From the NCBI RefSeq assembly GCF_000622405.1, contig NZ_JASF01000003.1, positions 28,403 through 92,402 on the forward strand: a stretch of DNA of 64,000 bases. The letters are read 5' to 3'. The notes beneath the pieces were generated by a model. The model was not told the DNA's origin, made no database searches, and saw nothing but the letters and a program-made list of their open reading frames with translations. This document shows, in pieces, positions 1 to 28,324 of this stretch. Origin of the DNA: Sulfitobacter donghicola DSW-25 = KCTC 12864 = JCM 14565. GTDB lineage: Bacteria > Pseudomonadota > Alphaproteobacteria > Rhodobacterales > Rhodobacteraceae. Each line of letters begins with the position of its first letter. Position 1 is the stretch's first letter. The position numbers and the translations under genes are program-made.

Positions 1-19646
<19,646 letters not shown>

Positions 19647-19652
19647 CCCCTG

Positions 19653-19674
19653 CCAGCCGCGTTTTAGCGGCTGG
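19653..19674. terminator. Hairpin between convergent genes, enclosing the pcaQ stop codon
   Basis: CCAGCCGC and GCGGCTGG form a perfect 8-bp stem with a 6-base loop. The stem-loop lies 6 bases after the beta-barrel gene stop, and the complement of its loop and stem base contains the TAA of pcaQ. There is no T-run on either side, so termination would be Rho-assisted or weak. Confidence 0.5.
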
Positions 19675-20584
19675 TGGCGGCATCCAATAGCGCCTGCCGA
19701 AATAGGCGCATGGTTGGGGTTGGGTCTTCTTCTGCTCTGGCCATAATCCCGATTGGCCCCGCCATGGAGCTGGTATCAAAGGGCAGGGCGATCATACGTC
19801 CTGCGTCTATGTCGCGTGCCACAACTCCCTTGCTGATAAACCAGACCGCCTGAGCCGCGCCCAAAGTCATAGAGCGGCCAAACGCGCCTGAAACAGTCTC
19901 TAAACTGTTCGGGAAATTGCCCAAGCCGTTTTCGATCAGGTACCGATCGACCAAGGGACGGATTGCCGCGCTTTTTGGGGGATAGAGAACCTTGTAATCC
20001 GCCAAGGATTTTAAAGTGGCGGAATGGGCCAGTGGATGGTCTGCGGCAGCTGCGATGATCACTTGTTCGGTGTAAAGCTGGGTAAAAGATAACCCCGCCA
20101 TGTTTTCAGGATGCCCCATTCGCCCCACCACGAGATCCAGATCGCCAGAACGCAGCCTATCTATCATGTCAGCGATGCCGCCGTCTTGGATAGCAATCGG
20201 CGTGCTGGGCACGAGGTTTGAGAATATGTTCACCGCATCGGGAAGCAGATCAGCCGCAACGCTGGGCAAGGCACCCACGCGGATTGGTGTGCTTGCCCCC
20301 GAAGAAAGCGCATCAAGGCTGGCCAATCCATGGCTGAGCGCGGCGAGGCTCTGTTCGGCAAATTGGCGAAACACGGCCCCTTCTCGGGTTAGGGTAATGC
20401 CGCCACGATCGCGGGTCATCAGGGTGAGACCCAGAATGGTTTCAAGGTCTTTGAGCGTTTTGGATATGGCGGGCTGGGTTAGGTTTATGTTTTCCGATGC
20501 CGCCTTGAGGCTGCCGCAGCGCACGGTTTCGACAAAGGCCGACAGGTGGCGCATTTTGATATGGCGAAGGCGGTTGATTTCCAT
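19664..20584 (-). CDS. pcaQ: LysR-family regulator PcaQ
   Basis: This is a 306-residue LysR-type activator. The winged HTH is near the N-terminus (MRHLSAFVETV, then LTQPAISKTLKDLE), followed by a type-2 periplasmic-binding-like effector domain (IRVGALPSVAADLLPDAV). Length and sequence style match PcaQ, which activates protocatechuate genes in response to beta-carboxymuconate-type intermediates in Alphaproteobacteria. I chose the ATG at 20584; a TTG 21 bases upstream would add seven residues without an obvious ribosome site. It is divergent from pobA-pcaCHG, which it most probably controls. Confidence 0.85.
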   Translation of the reverse strand: MEINRLRHIKMRHLSAFVETVRCGSLKAASENINLTQPAISKTLKDLETILGLTLMTRDRGGITLTREGAVFRQFAEQSLAALSHGLASLDALSSGASTPIRVGALPSVAADLLPDAVNIFSNLVPSTPIAIQDGGIADMIDRLRSGDLDLVVGRMGHPENMAGLSFTQLYTEQVIIAAAADHPLAHSATLKSLADYKVLYPPKSAAIRPLVDRYLIENGLGNFPNSLETVSGAFGRSMTLGAAQAVWFISKGVVARDIDAGRMIALPFDTSSMAGPIGIMARAEEDPTPTMRLFRQALLDAATSR

Positions 20585-20668
20585 ATTGGCAACTAACAGG
20601 CGCAAAAATTCATTTTCCCCGCAAGTTTTAGCACATTAAGCTGATGCAAACAACGTGGGGGCGCAAAA

Positions 20669-21838
20669 ATGAAAACCAAAGTGGCCATCATTGGTGGCGG
20701 ACCATCAGGCCTGTTGCTTTCCCAGCTTTTGCATACGCGCGGCATCGACAGCGTCGTGCTGGAACGCAAAACAAAGGAGTATGTCCTTGGGCGTATCAGG
20801 GCGGGGGTGCTGGAACAGGGTTTTGTGAAGTTGATGGAGGAAGCAGGCTGTGCTGATCGGATGCACGCCGAGGGCTTTCCCCATGACGGGACGCTGATCT
20901 CTTACGGTGATGAAATGTTCCGTGTTGATTTTGCGGCCCTCACGGGAACGCCCGTGATGGTTTACGGCCAAACCGAAGTGACCCGCGACCTCTATGAAGC
21001 CCGCGAAAAAGCAGGCGGCAAGATAGAGTTTAATGTGGATCAGGTGAAAATCCACGATGCTGATACCGCCGCGCCCTATCTGACCTATACAGTAGACGGC
21101 GACGCGCGGCGTTTGGATTGTGACTTTGTCGCGGGATGTGACGGGTTTCACGGGGTGAGCCGACAGGCGATCCCGCTGGATGTGCGCCGCGAGTATGAAA
21201 AGATCTATCCGTTTGGCTGGCTGGGCATCCTTAGTGAAACGCCACCGGTAAACCACGAACTGATCTATGCGACCTCTGAACGTGGCTTTGCTCTTTGTTC
21301 GATGCGTAATGAAAACCTTAGCCGCTATTACATCCAGTGTTCGCTTAGCGATCATCCAGAGGATTGGACGGATGATGCCTTTTGGGCTGAGCTAAAACGC
21401 CGTATCCCAAAAGAGCAGGCAGACAAATTGGTCACTGGCCCCTCTATCGAAAAATCCATCGCGCCGTTGCGGTCGTTCGTGACCGAACCCATGCGCTGGG
21501 GGCGGTTGTTCCTATGCGGAGACGCGGCCCACATCGTGCCGCCAACAGGGGCCAAGGGGCTGAACACCGCCGCGTCGGATGTGCACTATTTGTACAATGG
21601 CTTGCGGGATTTTTACGAAAATGGCTCGGAAGAGGGCATCAACAGCTATTCGGAAAAGGCATTAAAGCGGGTGTGGAAAGCTGAGAGGTTCTCGTGGTGG
21701 TTTTCGTCGATGATGCATCGCTATCCCGATCAGTCTGAATTTGACCTGAAAATGCAAACGGCGGATTTGGAATTTCTTCGCACAAACAAAGCGGCCCAAC
21801 AGGCGATGGCCGAAAATTACGTAGGCCTGCCTTACTAA
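20669..21838 (+). CDS. pobA: 4-hydroxybenzoate 3-monooxygenase
   Basis: This 389-residue flavoprotein hydroxylates 4-hydroxybenzoate to protocatechuate with NAD(P)H and O2. The FAD-binding GGGPSG lies at residues 9-14. RIRAGVLEQG, the DG motif (CDGFHGVSR) and the GD motif (LFLCGDAAHIVPPTGAKG) are all present, and length is normal for PobA. It is the first gene of a plus-strand operon with pcaC, pcaH and pcaG; the gap to pcaC is 36 bases and contains AGAGGAG ahead of the pcaC ATG. Confidence 0.97.
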   Translation: MKTKVAIIGGGPSGLLLSQLLHTRGIDSVVLERKTKEYVLGRIRAGVLEQGFVKLMEEAGCADRMHAEGFPHDGTLISYGDEMFRVDFAALTGTPVMVYGQTEVTRDLYEAREKAGGKIEFNVDQVKIHDADTAAPYLTYTVDGDARRLDCDFVAGCDGFHGVSRQAIPLDVRREYEKIYPFGWLGILSETPPVNHELIYATSERGFALCSMRNENLSRYYIQCSLSDHPEDWTDDAFWAELKRRIPKEQADKLVTGPSIEKSIAPLRSFVTEPMRWGRLFLCGDAAHIVPPTGAKGLNTAASDVHYLYNGLRDFYENGSEEGINSYSEKALKRVWKAERFSWWFSSMMHRYPDQSEFDLKMQTADLEFLRTNKAAQQAMAENYVGLPY

Positions 21839-21874
21839 AAATACGAGGGGCCAGCCCTCAAGAGGAGACTGTAG

Positions 21875-22255
21875 ATGTCTGATCGACTGACAAAAGGAAT
21901 GGCCATTCGCCGCGAGGTTTTGGGGGATGCCCATGTTGACCGCGCAGAGGCGGCCAAGACGGATTTTGATGCGCCGTTCCAGACGATGATCACCGAAGGC
22001 GCGTGGGGAACACTTTGGGCCGATGATACAATCTCGCGGCGGGATCGTTCTTTGCTGACTTTGGCCTTGCTGGCGGCGATGGGTAATTTTGACGAGATCC
22101 CGATGCATATTCGCGCCAGTCGCAACACGGGTGCGGAACCGGATGAGATTTTGCAGGCCTTCATGCATGTTGCCGTTTATGCGGGTGTGCCAAAGGCAAA
22201 CCATGCTATCAAACTGGCCAAAGAGACATTCAAGGAATTTGGGGTAGAGATATGA
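21875..22255 (+). CDS. pcaC: 4-carboxymuconolactone decarboxylase
   Basis: A 126-residue small alpha-helical protein of the CMD family that decarboxylates gamma-carboxymuconolactone to beta-ketoadipate enol-lactone. Family features include [27 protein letters not shown] and the downstream H(I/L)RAxxNxGAxxxEI segment. A good ribosome site precedes the ATG. Its TGA overlaps the ATG of pcaH (ATGA), showing translational coupling. It catalyses the step after cycloisomerisation; pcaB and pcaD are not in this window. Confidence 0.96.
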   Translation: MSDRLTKGMAIRREVLGDAHVDRAEAAKTDFDAPFQTMITEGAWGTLWADDTISRRDRSLLTLALLAAMGNFDEIPMHIRASRNTGAEPDEILQAFMHVAVYAGVPKANHAIKLAKETFKEFGVEI

Positions 22256-22989
22256 GCCTGATCAAACAGACAGGGGGCTTTGTTCCGCGTGATCGCGATT
22301 GGCAGCCCGATGCCTTGACCCCTCCCTATAAGACCAGCCTAAAGCGCAGCCCGCAGGCGGCGCTGTTGTCTTTCCCAACAACGCTGAGCGAAGAGACATC
22401 GCCCGTTTTTGGTCACAACCTGATTGGCGAGTTAGATAACGATCTGATCCTGAACCACGCACAGCCAGGTGAAAGCGCGATCGGGCCGCGCATCATTGTG
22501 CATGGTCGTGTGTTGGATGAAATGGGCCGTGGCGTGCCGGGTGCACTGCTGGAGGTTTGGCAGGCCAATGCGGGAGGGCGGTATCGCCACAAAAAGGAAA
22601 GCTATCAGGCCGCATTAGACCCTAACTTTGGCGGTTGTGGTCGGACGATCACGGCTGAGGATGGATCGTATGAGTTTCGCACCATTCAACCCGGTCCTTA
22701 TCCGTGGCCCAATGGCATGAACGATTGGCGCCCCGCGCATATCCATTTTAGCGTCTTTGGCCACGGGTTTGCCCAGCGTCTGATTACGCAGATGTATTTT
22801 GAGGGCGACCCTCATATCAAGCTGTGCCCGATTGTTGGTGTGCTCAAAAGCCAAGAGGCGGTTGATGCGCTGACCGCGCCGCTTGATATGCACCGCACGG
22901 TGCCGATGGATAGCCGCGCGTATAAATTCGACATTGTGTTGCGCGGCCAGCGCCAGACCTATTTTGAAAACCGCAAAGAGGGGCTTTGA
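22252..22989 (+). CDS. pcaH: Protocatechuate 3,4-dioxygenase beta subunit
   Basis: This 245-residue intradiol dioxygenase subunit carries the non-heme Fe(III) site. The conserved [22 protein letters not shown] segment, the Tyr ligand in GGRYRHK, and the Tyr-His-His ligand region ([21 protein letters not shown]) are visible. It cleaves the aromatic ring of protocatechuate to 3-carboxy-cis,cis-muconate together with PcaG. The start overlaps the pcaC stop; pcaG follows after 3 bases. Confidence 0.97.
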   Translation: MSLIKQTGGFVPRDRDWQPDALTPPYKTSLKRSPQAALLSFPTTLSEETSPVFGHNLIGELDNDLILNHAQPGESAIGPRIIVHGRVLDEMGRGVPGALLEVWQANAGGRYRHKKESYQAALDPNFGGCGRTITAEDGSYEFRTIQPGPYPWPNGMNDWRPAHIHFSVFGHGFAQRLITQMYFEGDPHIKLCPIVGVLKSQEAVDALTAPLDMHRTVPMDSRAYKFDIVLRGQRQTYFENRKEGL

Positions 22990-22992
22990 AGC

Positions 22993-23607
22993 ATGGTTCA
23001 GAAACTCGAATACCTCAAAGAAAGCCCCAGCCAAACGGCGGGCCCCTATGTGCATATCGGTTGCACGCCTAACTTTACGGGGATTGAGGCCTATGGCGGA
23101 GACCTTGGCGCGACGATGAAAACAGGGCCTGTGAAAGGCACTGAAATTACCGTCAAAGGGACAGTCTATGACGGGATGGGCATGCCGCTGCGCGATGCGA
23201 TGATCGAAATCTGGCAGGCTGATAGCAACGGGTTGTTCGCCTCTGCCAATGAAACCCGTGGGGATGCTGACCCGAATTTCACGGGCTGGGGCCGCTCGGC
23301 GGGGGACATGAACACGGGCGAGTTCACGTTTGAAACGATCAAACCAGGGTCTGTTCCCTTTCCCGATGGGCGCCCACAAGCGCCCCATATCACCGCTTGG
23401 ATTGTGGCGCGGGGCATCAACATCGGCCTGCACACGCGGATCTATTTTGAAGATGAGGCCGAGGCAAACGCCATTGATCCGATCCTGACGCGGATCGAAC
23501 ATCAAAACCGTATTCCAACGCTATTGGCGAAACCCGAAGGGGAAGGGGTGTATCGGTTTGATATCCACCTTCAGGGCCCCTTAGAGACGGTCTTTTTCGA
23601 TATTTAG
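22993..23607 (+). CDS. pcaG: Protocatechuate 3,4-dioxygenase alpha subunit
   Basis: A 204-residue partner of PcaH with the same beta-sandwich fold but without the full set of iron ligands. The N-terminal SPSQTAGPYVHIG is typical of PcaG, and the GTVYDGMGMPLRDAMIEIWQAD segment parallels the PcaH signature. It is the last gene of the operon. A hairpin lies 34 bases after the stop, ahead of the convergent gmaS. Confidence 0.96.
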   Translation: MVQKLEYLKESPSQTAGPYVHIGCTPNFTGIEAYGGDLGATMKTGPVKGTEITVKGTVYDGMGMPLRDAMIEIWQADSNGLFASANETRGDADPNFTGWGRSAGDMNTGEFTFETIKPGSVPFPDGRPQAPHITAWIVARGINIGLHTRIYFEDEAEANAIDPILTRIEHQNRIPTLLAKPEGEGVYRFDIHLQGPLETVFFDI

Positions 23608-23641
23608 GCGCTTTTCAATCCGCTATGCCAAGGAAACGATC

Positions 23642-23668
23642 ACGACCCCACCAAATTGGCAGGGTCGT
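23642..23668. terminator. Inverted repeat between convergent pcaG and gmaS
   Basis: ACGACCC and GGGTCGT flank a 13-base loop containing the palindrome CCAAATTGG. It sits between two convergent stop codons, where a bidirectional terminator is expected, but no strong T-run follows on either strand. Confidence 0.4.
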
Positions 23669-23673
23669 CCGCA

Positions 23674-25002
23674 TTAGATGTCCAGCGTGTTTTCTTTTTC
23701 CCAGCGGCTGAAATAGGAGGTGAAATCGTTCCACTCTTCCATTTTCTTTTTCAAATACGCGCTTGAGAATTCTTCGCCCATTGCGGCCTTTAGGCCTGTG
23801 TCAGCATCATAGGCGCGCAGGGCGTCCAGCATGTTCAATGGCAGCTTTGGCGCATCGGTAATTGTGTGTCCCTCGGCGTACATATCAATGTCGTGGCGTT
23901 TTCCGGGGTCAGCTTTGGAACGGATACCGGATAGGCCAGCGGCGATGATGACGGCCTGCAACAGATAGGGGTTCACGGCGCCGTCGGGCAGGCGCAGCTC
24001 AAACCGACCGGGGCCGGGGACACGCACCATATGCGTGCGGTTGTTGCCTGTCCAAGTGACCGTGTTTGGCGCCCAAGTTGCACCAGACATGGTGCGCGGC
24101 GCGTTGATGCGTTTGTAGCTGTTCACGGTTGGGTTGGTGATCGCCGCAAGCGCCGAGGCGTGCTTCATAATCCCGCCCAAGAAATGTTTGCCGCGCTCGG
24201 ATAGGCCGACCTCGCCAGTTTGGCCCGATCCTTCGCCTGCAAACACATTGGTTTTCGCCGCCGCACCGGGCGCGTCCCAAACCGAGATATGCGCATGGCA
24301 ACCATTGCCTGTCAGACCTTCGATAGGTTTGGGCATAAAGGTTGCGCGATAACCGTGTTTTTCGGCCACGCATTTCGCCATAAATTTGAAAAAGCTGTGC
24401 TTGTCCGCAGTGGCAAGCGCGTCGTCAAAATCCCAGTTCATTTCCCACTGGCCATTGGCGTCTTCGTGGTCATTCTGGTAAGCGCCCCAACCCAGTTCCA
24501 GCATGTAGTCCGAGATCTCGCGGATCACATCAAGGCGGCGCATGAAGGCCTGTTGGTCATAGCAGGGCTTGGCCGCTGTATCAAAAGGATCGCTGATCTG
24601 ATCACCTTCTGGTGTCAGCAAAAAGAACTCGGCTTCGATGCCCGTCTTAACGTGCATGCCTTCTTCGGCGGCTTCTGCGATCAGTTTGCGCAGCACATTT
24701 CTAGGCGCTTGGGCGACGTCCTTGCCCTCCATCACACAATTGGCAGGCACCCATGCGATTTCTTTGTTCCACGGCAGGATGATTGCCGCCTCGGGGTCTG
24801 GCACGGCCAACATATCAGGGTGGGCTGGGGTGAGGTCGAGCCACGTAGCAAAGCCAGCAAAGCCTGCGCCGTCTTCTTGCATATCCGCAATGGCGCGGGC
24901 CGGAACCAGTTTGGCACGTTGGCCGCCAAACAGATCAGTGAAAGAGATCATAAAGTACTTAACGCCGTATTCAGCGGCAAATTTAGCGAGGTCGGTGGTC
25001 AT
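23674..25002 (-). CDS. gmaS: Gamma-glutamylmethylamide synthetase (glutamine synthetase III-like)
   Basis: This 442-residue protein belongs to the type-III glutamine synthetase (GlnT) family. Visible motifs are the catalytic IEAEFFLL, the NDHEDANGQWEMNW segment, NGCHAHIS, the ATP-site NRTHMVRVPGPGRFELRLPDG and a C-terminal helical tail. On sequence alone it could be a glutamine synthetase paralogue. The immediate neighbourhood of mgsABC and mgdABCD makes the ATP-dependent ligation of methylamine to glutamate, the first step of the N-methylglutamate route, much the likelier role. An intrinsic terminator separates it from mgsC, so it may have its own promoter. Confidence 0.8.
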   Translation of the reverse strand: MTTDLAKFAAEYGVKYFMISFTDLFGGQRAKLVPARAIADMQEDGAGFAGFATWLDLTPAHPDMLAVPDPEAAIILPWNKEIAWVPANCVMEGKDVAQAPRNVLRKLIAEAAEEGMHVKTGIEAEFFLLTPEGDQISDPFDTAAKPCYDQQAFMRRLDVIREISDYMLELGWGAYQNDHEDANGQWEMNWDFDDALATADKHSFFKFMAKCVAEKHGYRATFMPKPIEGLTGNGCHAHISVWDAPGAAAKTNVFAGEGSGQTGEVGLSERGKHFLGGIMKHASALAAITNPTVNSYKRINAPRTMSGATWAPNTVTWTGNNRTHMVRVPGPGRFELRLPDGAVNPYLLQAVIIAAGLSGIRSKADPGKRHDIDMYAEGHTITDAPKLPLNMLDALRAYDADTGLKAAMGEEFSSAYLKKKMEEWNDFTSYFSRWEKENTLDI

Positions 25003-25050
25003 GCGTTTTTCCCTGTTCGTAGCGTCTGTTTGACGTCATTAATTTCGCGA

Positions 25051-25090
25051 TGAAAAAATGCGCGGACCCATTAGCCCCGCGCATTCTTTC
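25051..25090 (-). terminator. Rho-independent terminator or attenuator between mgsC and gmaS
   Basis: On the minus strand AATGCGCGG pairs with CCGCGCATT (9 bp, 11-base loop) and runs straight into a T-rich tail (CATTTTTTC). The complementary arrangement also leaves T-rich DNA on the plus side. It lies 10 bases after the mgsC stop and 49 bases before the gmaS start. Confidence 0.75.
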
Positions 25091-25095
25091 GTTTT

Positions 25096-26433
25096 TCAAT
25101 ATCCGGTGCCGGGTTTGCCTGGGTACCAATCGGTACCAGCAAGAGGGATGCGGGCCATTGCAGCGGCTTCCATCGTGAGCGCGACAAGGTCCTCTGGCTC
25201 AAGGTTGTGCAGATGGTTTTTACCGCAGGCCCTTGCGATGGTTTGCGCCTCTAGCGTCATCACCTTGAGGTAATTGCGCAGACGGCGGCCGCCCTCAATC
25301 GGGTCAAAGCGGCTCATCAATTCGGGGTCTTGGGTGGTGATCCCTGCGGGGTCGCGCCCTTCGTGCCAATCGTCATAAGCGCCAGCAGTTGTGCCAAGCG
25401 CGTTATACTCCGCCTCGTATTTCGGGTCGTTATCGCCAAGCGCGATCAGGGCAGCCGTGCCGATGGCAACAGCATCAGCCCCCAGCGCCATCGCCTTGGC
25501 CACATCAGCGCCAGAGCGAATGCCGCCTGAAAGGATCAGCTGAACCTTGCGGTGCATCCCTAAATCTTGCAGCGCCTGAACCGCGGGGCGGATGATGGCC
25601 AGCGTCGGCTGGCCCACGTGTTCGATAAACACATCCTGCGTTGCGGCTGTGCCGCCTTGCATCCCATCCAGAACAATCGCGTCAGCGCCCGCTTTGACCG
25701 CTAAAGTCGTGTCAAAATACGGACGCGCACCAGCTACTTTTACATAGATCGGAACCTTCCAGCCTGTGATTTCACGCAGCTCTAGGATTTTGATTTCCAG
25801 ATCATCAGGACCAGTCCAATCAGGGTGACGACAGGCCGAGCGTTGATCGATGCCCATGGGCAGGTTGCGCATATGGGCCACGCGGTCGCTGATCTTTTGC
25901 CCCAGCAACATGCCGCCGCCACCGGGCTTGGCGCCTTGGCCAACCACGATTTCAATCGCGTCGGCCTTGCGCAGATCATCTGGGTTCATGCCATAACGGG
26001 AGGGCAGGTATTGATAGACCAGCTTGTCTGAATGGCCGCGCTCTTCGGGCGTCATGCCGCCGTCACCTGTGGTGGTCGAAGTACCCGCAGCAGAGGCCCC
26101 ACGTCCCAAGGCCTCTTTGGCGGGGCCAGACAACGCGCCAAAGGACATGCCAGCGATGGTGATCGGGATATCAAGCTCGATCGGGTTAGAGGCGTTCAGG
26201 CCGCCAATCGTCACGTTGGTTTCGCATTTCTCGCGGTACCCTTCGAGAGGGTAACGCGAGATGGACGCACCCATAAACAGCAGGTCGTCAAAGGACGGCA
26301 CCTTGCGTTTTGCGCCACCACCGCGGATGTCATAAATGCCTGTAGCGGCCGCGCGACGAATGTCGCTGTTAACGTCTTGGCTGAACGTCGCGGATTGGCG
26401 CGGCGTGGTGTGCGGGATGTTTGAATCTGTCAT
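25096..26433 (-). CDS. mgsC: N-methylglutamate synthase FMN-binding subunit (glutamate synthase-like)
   Basis: The 445-residue protein corresponds to the FMN-binding central domain of glutamate synthase (GlxD/GltB2 type). Motifs include IPITIAGMSFGALSG, GTSTTTGDGGMTPEER, GQGAKPGGGGMLLGQK, the beta-barrel strand segments DAIVLDGMQGGTAATQ and LILSGGIRSGADVAKAMALGADAVAIGTA. With MgsA and MgsB it is expected to exchange methylamine from gamma-glutamylmethylamide onto 2-oxoglutarate/glutamate to form N-methylglutamate. A ribosome site (AAGGGA) precedes the ATG, 12 bases after mgsB. Confidence 0.87.
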   Translation of the reverse strand: MTDSNIPHTTPRQSATFSQDVNSDIRRAAATGIYDIRGGGAKRKVPSFDDLLFMGASISRYPLEGYREKCETNVTIGGLNASNPIELDIPITIAGMSFGALSGPAKEALGRGASAAGTSTTTGDGGMTPEERGHSDKLVYQYLPSRYGMNPDDLRKADAIEIVVGQGAKPGGGGMLLGQKISDRVAHMRNLPMGIDQRSACRHPDWTGPDDLEIKILELREITGWKVPIYVKVAGARPYFDTTLAVKAGADAIVLDGMQGGTAATQDVFIEHVGQPTLAIIRPAVQALQDLGMHRKVQLILSGGIRSGADVAKAMALGADAVAIGTAALIALGDNDPKYEAEYNALGTTAGAYDDWHEGRDPAGITTQDPELMSRFDPIEGGRRLRNYLKVMTLEAQTIARACGKNHLHNLEPEDLVALTMEAAAMARIPLAGTDWYPGKPGTGY

Positions 26434-26445
26434 TTTGAATATCCC

Positions 26446-27129
26446 TTAATACGCGCCAGCGTTATCAACGTCGAAATTATAAAGAGTACGGGCCGAGCCA
26501 TAGCGGGTGAACTCGGACGGATCAGCGTCAATGCCAGCCTCGTCCAGCAGACCTTTTAGGATCTCCAGATGCTCGGGGCGCATTTCCTTTTTCTCGCAAT
26601 CCGCCCCTAGGCTTTTGACGGTTCCGCGCACAAAGAAACGGGCCTCGTAGCAGCTATCGCCCAAGGCATCGCCTGCATCACCGCAGACGACAAGGTTACC
26701 GGACTGGCCCATAAACGCGGCCATATGGCCGATGTTGCCCTGAACGACGATGTTCACGCCCTTCATCGAAATGCCGCAGCGCGAAGAGGCGTTGCCTTTC
26801 ACCACGATCAAACCGCCATGGGCCGTGGCACCCAGATATTGGCTGGCGTCTCCTTCGATCACGATCTTGCCGGACATCATGTTTTCACCAGTCCCCGGAC
26901 CGGCCGAGCCATGCACATGGATCGTGGCCTGCTGGTTCATGCCGCCACAATAATACCCAGTGGAGCCTTTGACGTTCACCTCAATCGGGGCGTCCAGACC
27001 ACAGGCAATCGCATGGGCACCTTTTGGGTTCACAACCTCCCAAACCGTTTGGTTGGTGACCTCGTTCTGAGCATGGAGAGTGGCATTCAGGGCGCGCAGC
27101 CCTTCCGCTTCTAAATCGAATGTTTGCAT
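26446..27129 (-). CDS. mgsB: N-methylglutamate synthase subunit B (GltB C-terminal domain-like, GXGXG)
   Basis: A 227-residue stand-alone version of the GXGXG right-handed beta-helix domain that ends glutamate synthase large subunits (GlxC type). Repeating Gly-rich turns such as VKGSTGYYCGGMNQQATIHV, GPGTGENMMSG and QYLGATAHGG are clear. The start is fixed by MQTFDLEAEG and by the TAATG overlap with the upstream mgsA stop; the frame is open further upstream, but that part lies inside mgsA. Its domain has no catalysis of its own and packs against the FMN subunit. Confidence 0.88.
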   Translation of the reverse strand: MQTFDLEAEGLRALNATLHAQNEVTNQTVWEVVNPKGAHAIACGLDAPIEVNVKGSTGYYCGGMNQQATIHVHGSAGPGTGENMMSGKIVIEGDASQYLGATAHGGLIVVKGNASSRCGISMKGVNIVVQGNIGHMAAFMGQSGNLVVCGDAGDALGDSCYEARFFVRGTVKSLGADCEKKEMRPEHLEILKGLLDEAGIDADPSEFTRYGSARTLYNFDVDNAGAY

Positions 27130-28058
27130 TAGGCTGCTTTCTCTTGAGCAGTGGGCGCCCCGTTGTGGGACCAGAAATAAACGGTTGCGGGTTCGGGCTC
27201 CCAAACGCGGGCATCCTCGATCCCGGGTAGGTTCACCAGCGCGCGGTATTCAGAACCAAAGGCGACGTATTGATCGGTCTCGGCCATCACAGCGGGCTTG
27301 CAGGCGATCGGATCGCGGACAACGCCGAACCCGTCTTTGGTGCCCACAAGGAAGGTAAAGAACCCGTCCAGATCATCCAGCGAGCTTTCCAGAGCTTCAC
27401 CCAAAGTCGCCCCGTTCTGCATCTGCCACGTGAGATAGGCGGCACCGACTTCGGTGTCGTTTTCCGTTTCGATATGCATGCCTTCGCGGCGCAATGTGCG
27501 GCGCAGGGAGTTATGGTTTGAAAGCGATCCGTTGTGCACCAGACACTGATCAGACCCTGTGTTGAACGGGTGCGCGCCCATGGTCGTTACCGCAGATTCG
27601 GTGGCCATTCGGGTGTGCCCGATCCCGTGTGTGCCGCCCATGGATCGTACATCAAAGCGTTCTGCTACATTTTTGGGCAGACCGACCTCCTTGTAGATTT
27701 CCAAGGTCTCGCCGCGGCTCATCACGCGTACCGAGGGGCGGATTTCTTTCAGCGCGGCGCGCGCTTGGGCAAGCTGGTCGGCCTGCATTTCCAGAACGGC
27801 ATGGGTGTCTTTCACCCGCATCGATACCTTGCCTTTGACCAGCTTGCGCAGCTCGTTTTCGAGCTTGTCAAAGTCTTGATCGGGGTTGTCAGACTGCACG
27901 GTCAGCTTTGCATTACTCTTTGTTTCTGAACCATAAATGGCAATGCCCGCGCTATCGGGGCCACGGTCGGTCATCGTGACCAACATGTCCGTTAACATGT
28001 TGCCGAGTTCCGGCTCCAAAGATTTGTCTTTTAGAAAAAGTCCTACGATGCCGCACAT
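27129..28058 (-). CDS. mgsA: N-methylglutamate synthase amidotransferase-like subunit
   Basis: This 309-residue class-II (Ntn) glutamine amidotransferase domain begins MCGIVGLFLKDK. Cys2 would be the N-terminal nucleophile after Met removal, which fixes the start at 28058 despite 18 in-frame codons upstream. A strong GGAGG stands 10 bases ahead of the ATG. MGGTHGIGHTRMATESAV and HNGSLSNHNSLRR match the amidotransferase core. In the Mgs complex it is expected to release methylamine from gamma-glutamylmethylamide. It is the first gene of the mgsABC transcript, with a 266-base upstream gap that carries a candidate operator. Confidence 0.88.
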   Translation of the reverse strand: MCGIVGLFLKDKSLEPELGNMLTDMLVTMTDRGPDSAGIAIYGSETKSNAKLTVQSDNPDQDFDKLENELRKLVKGKVSMRVKDTHAVLEMQADQLAQARAALKEIRPSVRVMSRGETLEIYKEVGLPKNVAERFDVRSMGGTHGIGHTRMATESAVTTMGAHPFNTGSDQCLVHNGSLSNHNSLRRTLRREGMHIETENDTEVGAAYLTWQMQNGATLGEALESSLDDLDGFFTFLVGTKDGFGVVRDPIACKPAVMAETDQYVAFGSEYRALVNLPGIEDARVWEPEPATVYFWSHNGAPTAQEKAA

Positions 28059-28154
28059 GGCCGTGGTCCTCCCACAGAGTTCAAAAATATTCGACTCAAA
28101 AGCTAACACCAAACAAGGGGCCGCTCAATGTCTGGGAAACTTTTTTTCATAAGC

Positions 28155-28171
28155 GTGAAATAATTTTTCAC
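28155..28171. promoter_or_regulatory. Palindrome upstream of mgsA, candidate regulator site
   Basis: GTGAAATAATTTTTCAC is a perfect 6-bp inverted repeat with a 5-base AT spacer, centred about 105 bases upstream of the mgsA start and about 160 bases downstream of the XRE-cupin gene. It is the clearest dyad in this 266-base gap. Assignment to the neighbouring XRE-cupin regulator is inference. Confidence 0.4.
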
Positions 28172-28324
28172 AACACGGCGCAGTTTGGCGGCGTTTGGAG
28201 CAAGGGGCGGGAGCAAATACCAAAGGGCACGCCTGTTCAGCGCTGGCGCCGTGTTATGCGCAACCGCCTGCGGGATTTGGCCAGTGCTAGACCGCAACGC
28301 GCCGCTAAGACTAAGAGGGGTAAG

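Noticed and set aside
20585-20668. A PcaQ box (ATAACC-N4-GGTTAA type) between pcaQ and pobA
   Set aside because: I looked for the rhizobial consensus on both strands and found no convincing match; the regulator may use a different site here.
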